The position numbers and the translations under genes are program-made. A stretch of 64,000 bases of DNA from Actinomycetes bacterium (GTDB taxonomy: Bacteria; Actinomycetota; Thermoleophilia; Solirubrobacterales; 70-9): NCBI GenBank assembly GCA_023436605.1, contig JAEZIQ010000105.1, positions 1 to 64,000 of the forward strand. Direction: 5' to 3'. Positions within the stretch are counted from its first letter, which is position 1; each line of letters starts with the position of its first letter. Below are positions 34,605-42,647 of the stretch, in pieces. Below the pieces are notes generated by a model. The model did no database searches. It was not told the DNA's origin and saw nothing but the letters and a program-made list of their open reading frames with translations.

Positions 34605-34610
34605 TAGAAT
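34605..34610 (+). promoter_or_regulatory. -10 box TAGAAT of the enoyl-CoA hydratase gene
   Basis: TAGAAT lies six bases before the ATG at 34617 with only CTCCCG between, too short for a ribosome binding site. Confidence 0.55.
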
Positions 34611-34616
34611 CTCCCG

Positions 34617-35399
34617 ATGGATTGGGTGCAGCTTTCGGTTGACGGTGCGGTGGCCACGATTACGTTGAGGGCGCCTTCGGGTCCGAGCCGGATCAACGTC
34701 GGGAGCGCCCGCGAGTGGTTTGAGGCACTTGAGGAGGTCGAAGCACGAGACGAAGTCTCGGTCGTCGTGACGCGGGCCGAGGGACCGGTCTGGAATGCGG
34801 GCGGAGACCTCGCTGAGTTCAGGAATCGGGGGGGTGAGGCACATGACTACATCCTTGAGATCGGCGAATGGATCAACCAGGTCGTCGTCGCTCTGGACCG
34901 GTCAAGGAAACTCACAGTCGCCTCCGTGCACGGAGCAGTTGCCGGCGGAGGCCTTGGACCGATGCTCGCCTCCGACTTTGTGATCGCGGCCGAAGACACC
35001 AACTTCACCCTGGGCTACTCGAAGCTGGCTACCAATCCGGATGCCGGGGTGAGCTGGTACCTGCCGCGGATGCTCGGCTATCGCAAGAGCCTGGAGCTCT
35101 ATCTCACCTCAGACCTACTGACCGCAGCAGAAGCTCAGGGACTAGGAGTTGTCAATCGGGTCGTTGCTGTAGAGCAATTGGCCACCGAAACAGAAAACTG
35201 GACAAGGCGGTTCAGTCAGCTCCCCCCTCACGCCGTCGCAGCCACCAAGCGACTGCTCAAGGCGAGCGAAAAGACTCCGCTCGACTCACATCTCGACGAC
35301 GAAATCCGCTCCTTCGCCGAGAACACAAAAAGCCCTGACTTCACCGAAGGTGTGAACGCCTTCCTCGAGCGCCGGGATCCAGAGTTCGGTCAGGAATAG
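34617..35399 (+). CDS. enoyl-CoA hydratase/isomerase family protein
   Basis: A 260-residue crotonase-fold enzyme: ARDEVSVVVTRAEGPVWNAGG forms the oxyanion-strand region, ALDRSRKLTVASVHGAVAGGG the second oxyanion segment, and ASDFVIAAEDTNFTLGYSKL and PDAGVSWYLPRMLGYRKS follow as in enoyl-CoA hydratases. The two catalytic glutamates of rat hydratase are not at both standard places (an aspartate follows GVSWYL upstream), so the reaction could be hydration, isomerisation or thioester hydrolysis. It heads a two-gene unit with the TetR regulator. Confidence 0.85.
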   Translation: MDWVQLSVDGAVATITLRAPSGPSRINVGSAREWFEALEEVEARDEVSVVVTRAEGPVWNAGGDLAEFRNRGGEAHDYILEIGEWINQVVVALDRSRKLTVASVHGAVAGGGLGPMLASDFVIAAEDTNFTLGYSKLATNPDAGVSWYLPRMLGYRKSLELYLTSDLLTAAEAQGLGVVNRVVAVEQLATETENWTRRFSQLPPHAVAATKRLLKASEKTPLDSHLDDEIRSFAENTKSPDFTEGVNAFLERRDPEFGQE

Positions 35400-35403
35400 C
35401 GGC

Positions 35404-35409
35404 TAGAGT
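35404..35409 (+). promoter_or_regulatory. -10 box TAGAGT of the TetR gene
   Basis: TAGAGT is seven bases before the ATG at 35417, so the regulator may have its own leaderless promoter beside read-through from the hydratase. Confidence 0.4.
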
Positions 35410-35416
35410 CGGGGCG

Positions 35417-36115
35417 ATGCCAGCTGGAACTTCGCAGGAGGAGATTCCATCGATCGCCGAAGGGATCTTCTTCGAAGCGACCGTTCCCCTCCCCCGTGGC
35501 CGCAACTCGATCGACCCCGAACGGGTGAAGGCAGCTCAGCGGGAACGGATGCTGGCCGCCGTCACCGAACTGATGGCGGCCCTCGGCTACCGGGCGTTCA
35601 AGGTGAGCGACATTGCGAGACGAGCCGGCGTATCACTGGCTGCCTTCTACGAATGCTTCGAGGGCAAGGACGACTGCATCTTCCAGGGATATGACCGATT
35701 CATCGACGTGTTGCTGAAGCGGATGATCGGGGTCAACCTCGAAGACAAGAACGAGGCCGAATTCACGGCCGACCTGATCGACGCCTATATCGACGCGCTT
35801 TCGGCTGACCTGGTCGTGGCCCGCGCCTATCAACTCGAGATCGACACCCTGGGTGTCCCCGCTCGAACCCGGCGGCGCGACTCTCTCACCCTTTTCGCCC
35901 GTCACATCCAGCAGCGTGTCGAGGAGTTCGCCGCCGGTAGCCAGGGACTCGAGGAGATTCCATGGGTTGCCTATCTCGGTTTCGTGTACGCGGCCCGGCA
36001 GCTTGCCTCCGATGCTCTGGAAGAGCCCGACCCCGACCTGTCGGCGCTCTCGGTAGAGCTTCAGGCCTGGTCACTCGATGTCTTCAGACACCGCCAGCAG
36101 CCGCCAGGCTCCTAA
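35417..36115 (+). CDS. TetR-family transcriptional regulator
   Basis: A 232-residue regulator with the TetR helix-turn-helix at residues about 40-85: MLAAVTELMAALGYRAFKVSDIARRAGVSLAAFYECFEGKDD in two spans. The larger C-terminal domain is helical and would bind an effector such as an acyl-CoA. It follows the enoyl-CoA hydratase by 17 bases, which suggests autoregulation of this small unit. The N-terminal extension before the helix-turn-helix (about 35 residues) is longer than usual. Confidence 0.88.
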   Translation: MPAGTSQEEIPSIAEGIFFEATVPLPRGRNSIDPERVKAAQRERMLAAVTELMAALGYRAFKVSDIARRAGVSLAAFYECFEGKDDCIFQGYDRFIDVLLKRMIGVNLEDKNEAEFTADLIDAYIDALSADLVVARAYQLEIDTLGVPARTRRRDSLTLFARHIQQRVEEFAAGSQGLEEIPWVAYLGFVYAARQLASDALEEPDPDLSALSVELQAWSLDVFRHRQQPPGS

Positions 36116-36217
36116 AAGTACGCTAAGTTACTTCTGAGGATTCAGAAACTTGCCGTCAGTTTGAGGGTCTTGGAATCGGCAGGTTGAGGGAAACACCGAG
36201 GCTTGAGGAGGCTGAAA

Positions 36218-37903
36218 ATGGCGGAGGAGATGAACGGAACCGGGTCACGGCGTTCTCCGCGACGGGTGTTCTTTTTTGGTTCCGCGCTGATCTGCGCTTT
36301 CATTCTCACCCTTGCCTCTTCCTCCGTTTCCAGGGCGGCCGAATGTCCCGAGGTCGTCAACCCGGCTAGTTTTGCCAGCGCAGGCGAACTGCGAACGCTG
36401 ACCGCGAAATTCAACAGCTTCGGACCCCGTGTGCTCGGCAGCGGAGCTCACAACAAGTCGATTGCCTGGCTGGAGAAGCAGAACCGGGCGATCGGACTGA
36501 AGACGCACTCGATTCGCTTCCGGCCCTACACCTGGGTTCCAAAGACCCGGTTCCGCAACCAACCCGGACGCGACATCGGTGCAGCGGGCGGCATCACCGT
36601 CAGGAAGCCGAACGGCTCGACCGAGAACATCGCCGATGCCGGTGCCGTCCACTGGTCCAAGCCAACCTCGAAGCGTGGCGAAGGCGGCAGGCTGGTTTAC
36701 CTCCCTCCGGACCAGGCCATCACGGCCGCCAACTCGGCCGGAAAGGTGGTGATCCGCGAGTTCGAAGTTGGTGCGCTCCCGTTCGGGGCGATCGGTCCGT
36801 TGCTCGGCCTCTACCAGAGCCATGACCTGACCGGCTACTCGGAGTACGCCCGGCCCTACCTGAGTCCCAACATTCACGAGGATCAGGTTGAGGCGAGCAA
36901 AGCCGGCGCGAACGGGGTCATTTTCGTCTTCGACCTTCCGGCCAGGGACATTCGTGGCTACTACGACCCGCACGTCGGGATGCTCTACCGGCAGCCGGCG
37001 GTCTTTGTCGGACGCAGCCAGGGCGAGCGCCTCAAGGATCTTGCTGAAAAAGGGAGTTCAGCCCGGGTTTCGGTACTGGCTGACGTCGCACGGCGCGAGA
37101 CCAGGAACCTGATCGCCCGCCTGCCCGGCAAGAGCAGCGAGAAGATCGTGATCGCGGCCAATACCGACGGCAACTCCTGGGTGCAGGAGAACGGCGTTCT
37201 CGGAATGCTCGCCTTCGCCCGTTACTACGCGAAGCTGCCGCTGAAGTGCAGGCCCAGGACTCTCGAGTTTGTCTACTCGACCTCGCATGACAGCTACCGC
37301 AACGACGGACTGAGCCCCCTCCACTACCCGCTGGACAAGAAGAAGACCGTCTTCGCATTCGCGATCGAGCACCTCGGCACCAGGGAGATCGTGCCGGTCG
37401 GAGAGGGAAGCAAGCGACGCCTCGAGTTCACCGGCACCTACGATCCCGCGCTCTTTGGAGCGGGCGACAGCGAAGTGTTGCGTCAGGTCGTGGTTGACGC
37501 AGCCATCCGCCGGAAGCTGGCGCGCACCGCGGTGCTGAAGGGACTCGGAATTCCCAATCCGAACCAGGCGCCCTCGATCTGCTCGATGGGTGGGCTCGGC
37601 AATGCCTTCCATCCACGGCTGGTCCCCACCATCGCAATGATCTCCGGCCCGTGGTCACTCTACGATCCGGTCTTCGGCGCCAAGGCCATCGACTTCAGGC
37701 ACATGCGCAAGCAGATGCTGGCGGCGGGTGACGCAATCCTGGCGCTCGACGGCTTGCCGCGGGCGCAGATCGCCGGCGACTATCCGGCGCTCGAGGCCGA
37801 ACTCGAGAGCGGCACCAAAACCGCCTGTCCCCCGGAGGTCTTCCCGCTCCAGGCTCCCGGACCTAACCCTGGCCCGATCAAGGAGCCGAACAAGAAGAAG
37901 TGA
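36218..37903 (+). CDS. secreted M28-like protein with PA-type insert, probably catalytically dead
   Basis: A 561-residue exported protein started at ATG 36218, with GAGGAGG at 36205-36211; a TTG at 36203 would add five residues. The leader is VFFFGSALICAFILTLA to SRAAE. A PA-like domain (SKAGANGVIFVFDLPARD, RQPAVFVGRSQGERLKDL) lies in the middle, and the following part resembles aminopeptidases of family M28: ARLPGKSSEKIVIAANTDGNS, then GVLGMLAFARYYAK and RTLEFVYSTSHDSYRNDG. The zinc-binding HxD is NTD and the usual EE glutamates are absent, so it is likely a binding protein rather than a peptidase. A lysine-rich tail closes it. Confidence 0.7.
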   Translation: MAEEMNGTGSRRSPRRVFFFGSALICAFILTLASSSVSRAAECPEVVNPASFASAGELRTLTAKFNSFGPRVLGSGAHNKSIAWLEKQNRAIGLKTHSIRFRPYTWVPKTRFRNQPGRDIGAAGGITVRKPNGSTENIADAGAVHWSKPTSKRGEGGRLVYLPPDQAITAANSAGKVVIREFEVGALPFGAIGPLLGLYQSHDLTGYSEYARPYLSPNIHEDQVEASKAGANGVIFVFDLPARDIRGYYDPHVGMLYRQPAVFVGRSQGERLKDLAEKGSSARVSVLADVARRETRNLIARLPGKSSEKIVIAANTDGNSWVQENGVLGMLAFARYYAKLPLKCRPRTLEFVYSTSHDSYRNDGLSPLHYPLDKKKTVFAFAIEHLGTREIVPVGEGSKRRLEFTGTYDPALFGAGDSEVLRQVVVDAAIRRKLARTAVLKGLGIPNPNQAPSICSMGGLGNAFHPRLVPTIAMISGPWSLYDPVFGAKAIDFRHMRKQMLAAGDAILALDGLPRAQIAGDYPALEAELESGTKTACPPEVFPLQAPGPNPGPIKEPNKKK

Positions 37904-37966
37904 GCGGGGTGGCCAAGGTCGCAGCCTGCAGGTCGCTGCTCCGGTTGAAGCGGTCCCTGAGTTTCG

Positions 37967-38374
37967 CTAAGTGCGACCCAACGCGTCCCGGTCACGTTCA
38001 TATCTGACCGAGGTGGGGAACTCGGGCAGCCACTCCTCCCGCCTGACTGTCCAGCTCTCGTAAGTGGGAGTGAGTTGGTTCGGGGCGTCGAGCGAACCGA
38101 GGTTGACCTCGACTTCGTCTCCCGTGCGGGCGAAGACCGAGGAGCCGCAGTTCGGGCAAAAATGCCGGCCTTCGTAGCTGCCGGTCTCCCCCTGGATGCT
38201 CACGGCATCCTCGGGGAAGACTGCCGAGGCTTCGAACAGGGCGCCATGATGCTTGCGGCAATCGAGGCAGTGGCAGATTCCGACGCGGAAAGGCGGACCG
38301 GTAGCCGTCAGCCTGACGCTGCCGCAAAGGCAACCGCCAGTGAATAAATGATCTACGAGGTGCGACATGGGCAT
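37967..38374 (-). CDS. GFA-family (CENP-V-like) zinc protein
   Basis: A 135-residue protein with the zinc-binding pattern of the glutathione-dependent formaldehyde-activating / centromere protein V family: GGCLCGSVRL, ICHCLDCRKHHGA and FCPNCGSSVFA provide the cysteine pairs. Bacterial members are mostly of unknown substrate; only some act on S-hydroxymethyl-glutathione. Actinobacteria generally lack glutathione, so a different thiol or role is likely. The ATG at 38374 has a TACCGT box six bases upstream. Confidence 0.88.
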   Translation of the reverse strand: MPMSHLVDHLFTGGCLCGSVRLTATGPPFRVGICHCLDCRKHHGALFEASAVFPEDAVSIQGETGSYEGRHFCPNCGSSVFARTGDEVEVNLGSLDAPNQLTPTYESWTVRREEWLPEFPTSVRYERDRDALGRT

Positions 38375-38380
38375 GACTTC

Positions 38381-38386
38381 ACGGTA
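38381..38386 (-). promoter_or_regulatory. -10 box TACCGT of the 38374 gene
   Basis: On the minus strand TACCGT precedes the ATG at 38374 by six bases. Confidence 0.45.
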
Positions 38387-38488
38387 CCCGGCCCGGCCTC
38401 CCGGTAGTCCCCCGGCGGGTCGATCCCAGGGCTTTCGTCCTTTGGTGTTGAAAGCGTTCCCCTAAGCGGTTACCCGCTTGGTGCCGGG

Positions 38489-38947
38489 CTACGCGGTGAG
38501 GATCGAATCGTCTTGGACGATCGGCTCACGGACGAGCTTCAAGCGCATCCAGGGAACTTCCCGGCCCTCCACCGTTCTGATCCAGTCGGCCGACATGCTC
38601 GCGCCGTCGTCAGCAATGGTCAGGTTGGCCTCGGCTTCTCCGGACCTGAAGATCCAGGTCGCCTTTCCGTCGAACTCGGCGGTGGACTCTTCAAAGCTGC
38701 CGGACGAATCGAAGGCCCTTGTCGGAAAAACGTTCGTCCCCTCGTCTGGACCGATCATCTCCAGAGCCTCGACCCGCTGGCCTCCGATTGAAACATCCAC
38801 GGTGTGGACGAGGAAGGACTCTCCGAGAAGCCGGTACTCGTCGGTTCCCTCGATCCGGGCGATTGACGATTCGCCGTCTTCGGCGAATACCTCGCCGGAG
38901 GTGATCCATCTGCCACTCAACGACTCGAACGCGCTCGTCACACTCAT
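38489..38947 (-). CDS. DUF1579-like protein
   Basis: A 152-residue beta-rich protein started at the ATG at 38947, which has AAGGAC in front; the longer open frame to 39007 is not needed. The sequence follows the DUF1579 / calycin-like pattern: FESLSGRWITSGEVF, a run of short strands, EMIGPDEGTNVFPTRAFDSSG and TWIFRSGEAEANLTIADDG. The family is uncharacterised and probably lipocalin-like, binding a small molecule. It is transcribed towards the GFA-family gene. Confidence 0.72.
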   Translation of the reverse strand: MSVTSAFESLSGRWITSGEVFAEDGESSIARIEGTDEYRLLGESFLVHTVDVSIGGQRVEALEMIGPDEGTNVFPTRAFDSSGSFEESTAEFDGKATWIFRSGEAEANLTIADDGASMSADWIRTVEGREVPWMRLKLVREPIVQDDSILTA

Positions 38948-39045
38948 TGTCCTTTCGCTTCGCTTGACCGAATCTCCCGGGGGCGCGCTCGATCGTAACG
39001 CAGCCATAGCGCTCGGCCGGACGGCTGCCGGACGAAGCGCTTCGG

Positions 39046-40254
39046 TCAGGCTGCGGCAGCTTGTGAGCGATCCTGCCGGGCAGGAAGATCCCGTACCTCG
39101 GCCTGCTCTGCATCCGGTCGCTGCTTGCCAAAGCCGAGAATCGACTTCAGTTTGCCGACTACCTTTTCAGCGGGGTCGTTGGGCAAAGAGAGCCGGACCA
39201 CCTTCTTCCAGGCCGACGCGACCTGCTTCGGCAGCGGACCTTCCGCGTAGGGAAGGTCATAACGGTCGAAGATATCCCTGACTTTTGGCGAGATCTCCTG
39301 GTAGCGGTTGCTCGGCAGGTCCGGGAAGAGGTGATGTTCGATCTGGAAGGAGAGGTTGCCGGTCATAAGGTGCATCGCCGGAGATCCGGAAATGTTGGCG
39401 GCTCCGAGCATCTGCCTGACGTACCAGTCGGCCTTGCTCTCCCCTTCGATCGTGGTCTTCTCGAAGGTGGCGACACCTTCGGGAAAGTGACCGCACATGA
39501 TCACCGAGTGGGTCCAGATGTTGCGCGCGAGGTTGGCGGTCACATTGGCCATGAAGGTGGTCGGAGCCGACGGACCCGAGAGCAGCGGGTGAACGACGTA
39601 GTCCTTGGTCATCTGCGCCCGGATCTTCTTCAGGACCTTCTTCGCCTTGCGCTGGAACTCCGGGTTCTCGTCCCGGGTCTTCCAGTTCTTGCCGAGCTGG
39701 AGGTCGTAGGCAGCGATGCTGTACTCGAAGAGCATCGCGTTGATCGTGTTCCAGAGCGGCTGTCCGAGATAGAAAGGCACCCAGCGCTGGTCCTCGTCGA
39801 CCCGCATGATCCCGTAGCCGAGATCGTGGTCCTTGCCCAGCACGTTGGTGTAGGTGTGGTGGATCTCGTTATGGGAGTGCTTCCAGAGGTCGGCCGGCGA
39901 GGCGTTGTCCCATTCCCAGGTAGTCGAGTGAATCTTCGGGTCTCGCATCCAGTCCCACTGGCCGTGCATGACGTTGTGGCCGATCTCCATGTTCTCGAGG
40001 ATCTTGGCCACGGTGAGGCCGGCAGTTCCGACCAGCCAGGCTGGCGGGAAAAGGGAGAAGAGCAGGACACCGCGGCTGCCCAGTTCCAGCTTGCGCTGGG
40101 AATCGATCACCTTGCGGATGTAGGCGGCGTCTTCTTCGCCCCGGGTCTCGAGGACTTCCTGTCGGATCGCGTCCAGTTGCCTGCCGATCTCCTCGATGTC
40201 TTCGGGCGTCAGGTGGGCCAGCGGGTTGTCGGGATTTTTCTGAATCGCGGTCAT
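39046..40254 (-). CDS. membrane fatty-acid desaturase (DesA3-like)
   Basis: A 402-residue di-iron desaturase. The three histidine boxes are present: H93-x3-H97 (GHNVMHG), H128-x3-HH133 (HNEIHH) and QIEHHLFPDLPSNRY near residue 325. Hydrophobic segments before and between (GVLLFSLFPPAWLVG) fit a membrane enzyme. It introduces a double bond into acyl chains, using electrons from an Fe-S reductase. The gene directly upstream, six bases away, encodes exactly such a reductase, so together they resemble the mycobacterial DesA3/Rv3230c pair. A GAGGAAAC precedes the ATG. Confidence 0.93.
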   Translation of the reverse strand: MTAIQKNPDNPLAHLTPEDIEEIGRQLDAIRQEVLETRGEEDAAYIRKVIDSQRKLELGSRGVLLFSLFPPAWLVGTAGLTVAKILENMEIGHNVMHGQWDWMRDPKIHSTTWEWDNASPADLWKHSHNEIHHTYTNVLGKDHDLGYGIMRVDEDQRWVPFYLGQPLWNTINAMLFEYSIAAYDLQLGKNWKTRDENPEFQRKAKKVLKKIRAQMTKDYVVHPLLSGPSAPTTFMANVTANLARNIWTHSVIMCGHFPEGVATFEKTTIEGESKADWYVRQMLGAANISGSPAMHLMTGNLSFQIEHHLFPDLPSNRYQEISPKVRDIFDRYDLPYAEGPLPKQVASAWKKVVRLSLPNDPAEKVVGKLKSILGFGKQRPDAEQAEVRDLPARQDRSQAAAA

Positions 40255-40260
40255 GTTTCC

Positions 40261-41346
40261 TCAGCGTTCGATTTTGCAGTTGCCGGCGGCCGCCGACACG
40301 CAGGTCTGGATCAGGATTTCCTCACCGTCGGAGGCGGCGGTGATCTCCCCGGTTCTCAGGTCTCGGACCGCGCCATCTCGCAGTGGCGAAACGCAGCCGA
40401 AGCAGATCCCCATCCTGCAGCCGGATGGCATCAGTACTCCGGCCGCCTCCCCCACGTCGAGGATCGGAGTCGCTCCGTCGGCCTCGACGCTGGATCCGGA
40501 CTGGGTGAAGGTCACTTCTCCCCCGTCTCCGGTAACGATGACGCTGGGCCGGAAGCGCTCGGTGTGAAGGCGGTCGGACAGACCACACGATTCAAGGTGC
40601 GTCTCGATCGCATCGAGCATCCCAGCCGGACCACAGGCCCAGACCTCGCGCCGGTCCAGATCGGGGACCAACTCCGCCAGCCTCTGCGGGTCGAGCAGCC
40701 CGACTCGGTCGGTGTGGAGTTCGATCAGTTCGATCTCACCTTTGGTGGCAAGTGCCCGCAGGTCGCGTCGGAAGATCACGTCCGCTTCGTCGGGGGCGGA
40801 GTGGATCAACACCACATCCCCGGGTCGGCCGGGAGAGCGGAGCATTCCCATCACCGGGGTGATTCCGCTTCCTGCCGTGATGAACAGCACCCGATCGGGA
40901 GCGGCACTTCCAAGGGTGAACTCTCCGCAGGCCTGATCGAGCTGGATCACGGTGCCGGCTGCCACGCGATGCACCAGGTAGTTGCTGACCAGGCCGTCAT
41001 CGATGGCCTTGACGGTTATCGAGATGTGCCCGTCGGGCCGCTCCGGCGGCGATGTGAGCGAGTAGGCGCGCCAATGCCTGACTCCGTCAATGTCGACTCC
41101 GATACGGATGTACTGCCCGGGTTCGTGCCGCTTCCACCCACGGCCAGGCTCGATCACCAGGGTGGCCGCGTCCCTGGTCTCAGGAACGATCGAGAGGATC
41201 CGCCCGCGCAGCTCGGCACCCGAGGCGAGCGGATCGATCAGATCGAGGTAATCGGCCGGCAGAAGCGGCGTCGCGATCATCTCGGCCACTCGGGCCGCAC
41301 GTTGCCTGACGGAACGGAGGGGACTTCGGACTGAAAGCGTGGGCAC
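40261..41346 (-). CDS. ferredoxin reductase with C-terminal 2Fe-2S domain
   Basis: A 361-residue electron-transfer protein. Residues about 50-150 form the FAD domain with the RAYSLTSPP flavin motif, then the NAD(P)H domain (FITAGSGITPVMGML, EVWACGPAGMLDAIETH). The final 90 residues are a plant-type 2Fe-2S ferredoxin with CRMGICFGC and a distant fourth cysteine (IQTCVSAAAGNC). It feeds electrons to the desaturase encoded next. It starts at a GTG, with an N-terminal extension of about 45 residues. It is divergent from the PucR-type regulator. Confidence 0.93.
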   Translation of the reverse strand: MPTLSVRSPLRSVRQRAARVAEMIATPLLPADYLDLIDPLASGAELRGRILSIVPETRDAATLVIEPGRGWKRHEPGQYIRIGVDIDGVRHWRAYSLTSPPERPDGHISITVKAIDDGLVSNYLVHRVAAGTVIQLDQACGEFTLGSAAPDRVLFITAGSGITPVMGMLRSPGRPGDVVLIHSAPDEADVIFRRDLRALATKGEIELIELHTDRVGLLDPQRLAELVPDLDRREVWACGPAGMLDAIETHLESCGLSDRLHTERFRPSVIVTGDGGEVTFTQSGSSVEADGATPILDVGEAAGVLMPSGCRMGICFGCVSPLRDGAVRDLRTGEITAASDGEEILIQTCVSAAAGNCKIER

Positions 41347-41412
41347 AGATGGAAGCTTGGCTTATCCAGAGCGAACTATCTTGCGGCCGCTGGTTGAAAG
41401 AGACCACACATA

Positions 41413-41431
41413 TTTGTTGCTTGAGAACAAA
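41413..41431. promoter_or_regulatory. TTTGTT-N7-AACAAA inverted repeat, likely operator
   Basis: TTTGTT at 41413-41418 and AACAAA at 41426-41431 overlap the -35 region of the regulator's promoter and lie in the divergent gap to the reductase-desaturase operon. This is a good place for the PucR-type protein to bind. Confidence 0.5.
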
Positions 41432-41440
41432 ATAGTCATC

Positions 41441-41446
41441 TAGAAT
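41441..41446 (+). promoter_or_regulatory. -10 box TAGAAT of the PucR-type gene
   Basis: TAGAAT is eight bases before ATG 41455. A TTGCTT at 41417-41422 is a possible -35 with an 18-base spacer. Confidence 0.55.
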
Positions 41447-41454
41447 CTGATGGT

Positions 41455-42624
41455 ATGGCCGAAACTCCCCTCAACGTGCCGGAATCCGTGATGGCAACCC
41501 TCCGGACCGAGTTGCCGAAAGTTGCCACCTCCGCGGCTGCGGCGGTGATCGACGAGGTCCCGGCCTACAGTGAACTGAGAGGCCCCGCAGGCGCGACGCT
41601 CGACCAACAGGTCGAACTGGCACTCCGCGGATTTCTTTTGGTCGTGGCCGACCGGCAGCGGGAAGAGGGCATTGCGCCCCAGGTGGCGCTCGACGGCGCC
41701 TTCACGCTCGGGAGAGGTGAGTTCCGGAGTGGCCGGACCATGGACATTCTCCTTTCCGCCTACCGGATCGGTGCTCGCGCCTCCTGGCGGGAGCTCTCCC
41801 GGGTCGCAAAGGACGCAGGGATCTCAATCGACCTTCTGTCCCGCTTCGCGGAGCTGGTCTTCGCTTACATCGACGAGTTGTCGGCCTCCAGCGTTGCCGG
41901 CTACGCCTTCGAACAGGAAGCGAGCGAACGGTCACGGTCCCTGCGCCTCGAGGAACTCGCCCGCAGGCTTCTTGCCGGAGGTCCGCTCGAGGCGCTTCAG
42001 ACCGAAGCCGAACGAGTGAATTGGGAGCCACCAGAGCAGTTGTGCGCGGTGCTGATGAAAGCCAGCAGTGCGCAGGGAGTTCGGGGCAAGATCGACAACC
42101 GTTCTCTGCTCCTGCCGGGCGAGCTACCGGGCCTGGAGGGTGAGGATTACGTTCTCCTGTTGATCCCGGTCAGCGGATCCGGCGAAAGGGACCGGGTCAA
42201 GGGCGCCCTTGCTGACCGGGAGGCCGTGATTGGACCGCCCCGTCCGTGGCATCAAGTGTCCCGATCATTCACCAGGGCACTCAAAGTGATGCGCCTCCGA
42301 ACCGGCGGCGAAGAACTGCTTGACGCCAACGATTTTCTGGTCCAGTTGGTGGTCAGCGCCGACTCGGAAGCGCTTGAGGACCTGCGTGCCTCGGTTCTCT
42401 CCCCCCTCACTTCGCTTCGTCCTTCGACGAGAGAAAAGCTGGTCACGACCCTCCGGGCCTGGCTACTCCATCAGGGCCGCCGCGAGGAGATCGCTTCGTC
42501 CCTTCATGTCCACCCCCAGACCGTTCGCTACCGGATGGGCCAGCTCCGGGACCTCTATGGCGACCAGCTTGAGGACCCGACCCGGGTCCTCGCCCTCACC
42601 ATCGCCCTGGCCGAGGTGCCATAG
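41455..42624 (+). CDS. PucR/CdaR-type transcriptional regulator
   Basis: A 389-residue regulator. The last 60 residues are the PucR C-terminal helix-turn-helix: LRAWLLHQGRREEIASSLHV, then HPQTVRYRMGQLRDLYG and LEDPTRVLALTIAL. The N-terminal 250 residues are the helical RsbRD-like sensor found in this family (TMDILLSAYRIGARASWRELS, FAYIDELSASSVAGYAFEQE). It is divergent from the reductase-desaturase operon with an operator-like inverted repeat between, so it probably controls lipid desaturation, perhaps in response to membrane state. It may be leaderless. Confidence 0.88.
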   Translation: MAETPLNVPESVMATLRTELPKVATSAAAAVIDEVPAYSELRGPAGATLDQQVELALRGFLLVVADRQREEGIAPQVALDGAFTLGRGEFRSGRTMDILLSAYRIGARASWRELSRVAKDAGISIDLLSRFAELVFAYIDELSASSVAGYAFEQEASERSRSLRLEELARRLLAGGPLEALQTEAERVNWEPPEQLCAVLMKASSAQGVRGKIDNRSLLLPGELPGLEGEDYVLLLIPVSGSGERDRVKGALADREAVIGPPRPWHQVSRSFTRALKVMRLRTGGEELLDANDFLVQLVVSADSEALEDLRASVLSPLTSLRPSTREKLVTTLRAWLLHQGRREEIASSLHVHPQTVRYRMGQLRDLYGDQLEDPTRVLALTIALAEVP

Positions 42625-42647
42625 CGGCCGAATTGGGCAGGCTTCTC

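Noticed and set aside
39331..41334. 667-residue plus-strand open frame
   Set aside because: The opposite strand encodes a desaturase with three histidine boxes and its Fe-S reductase; the plus-strand frame shows no domain and spans two real genes.
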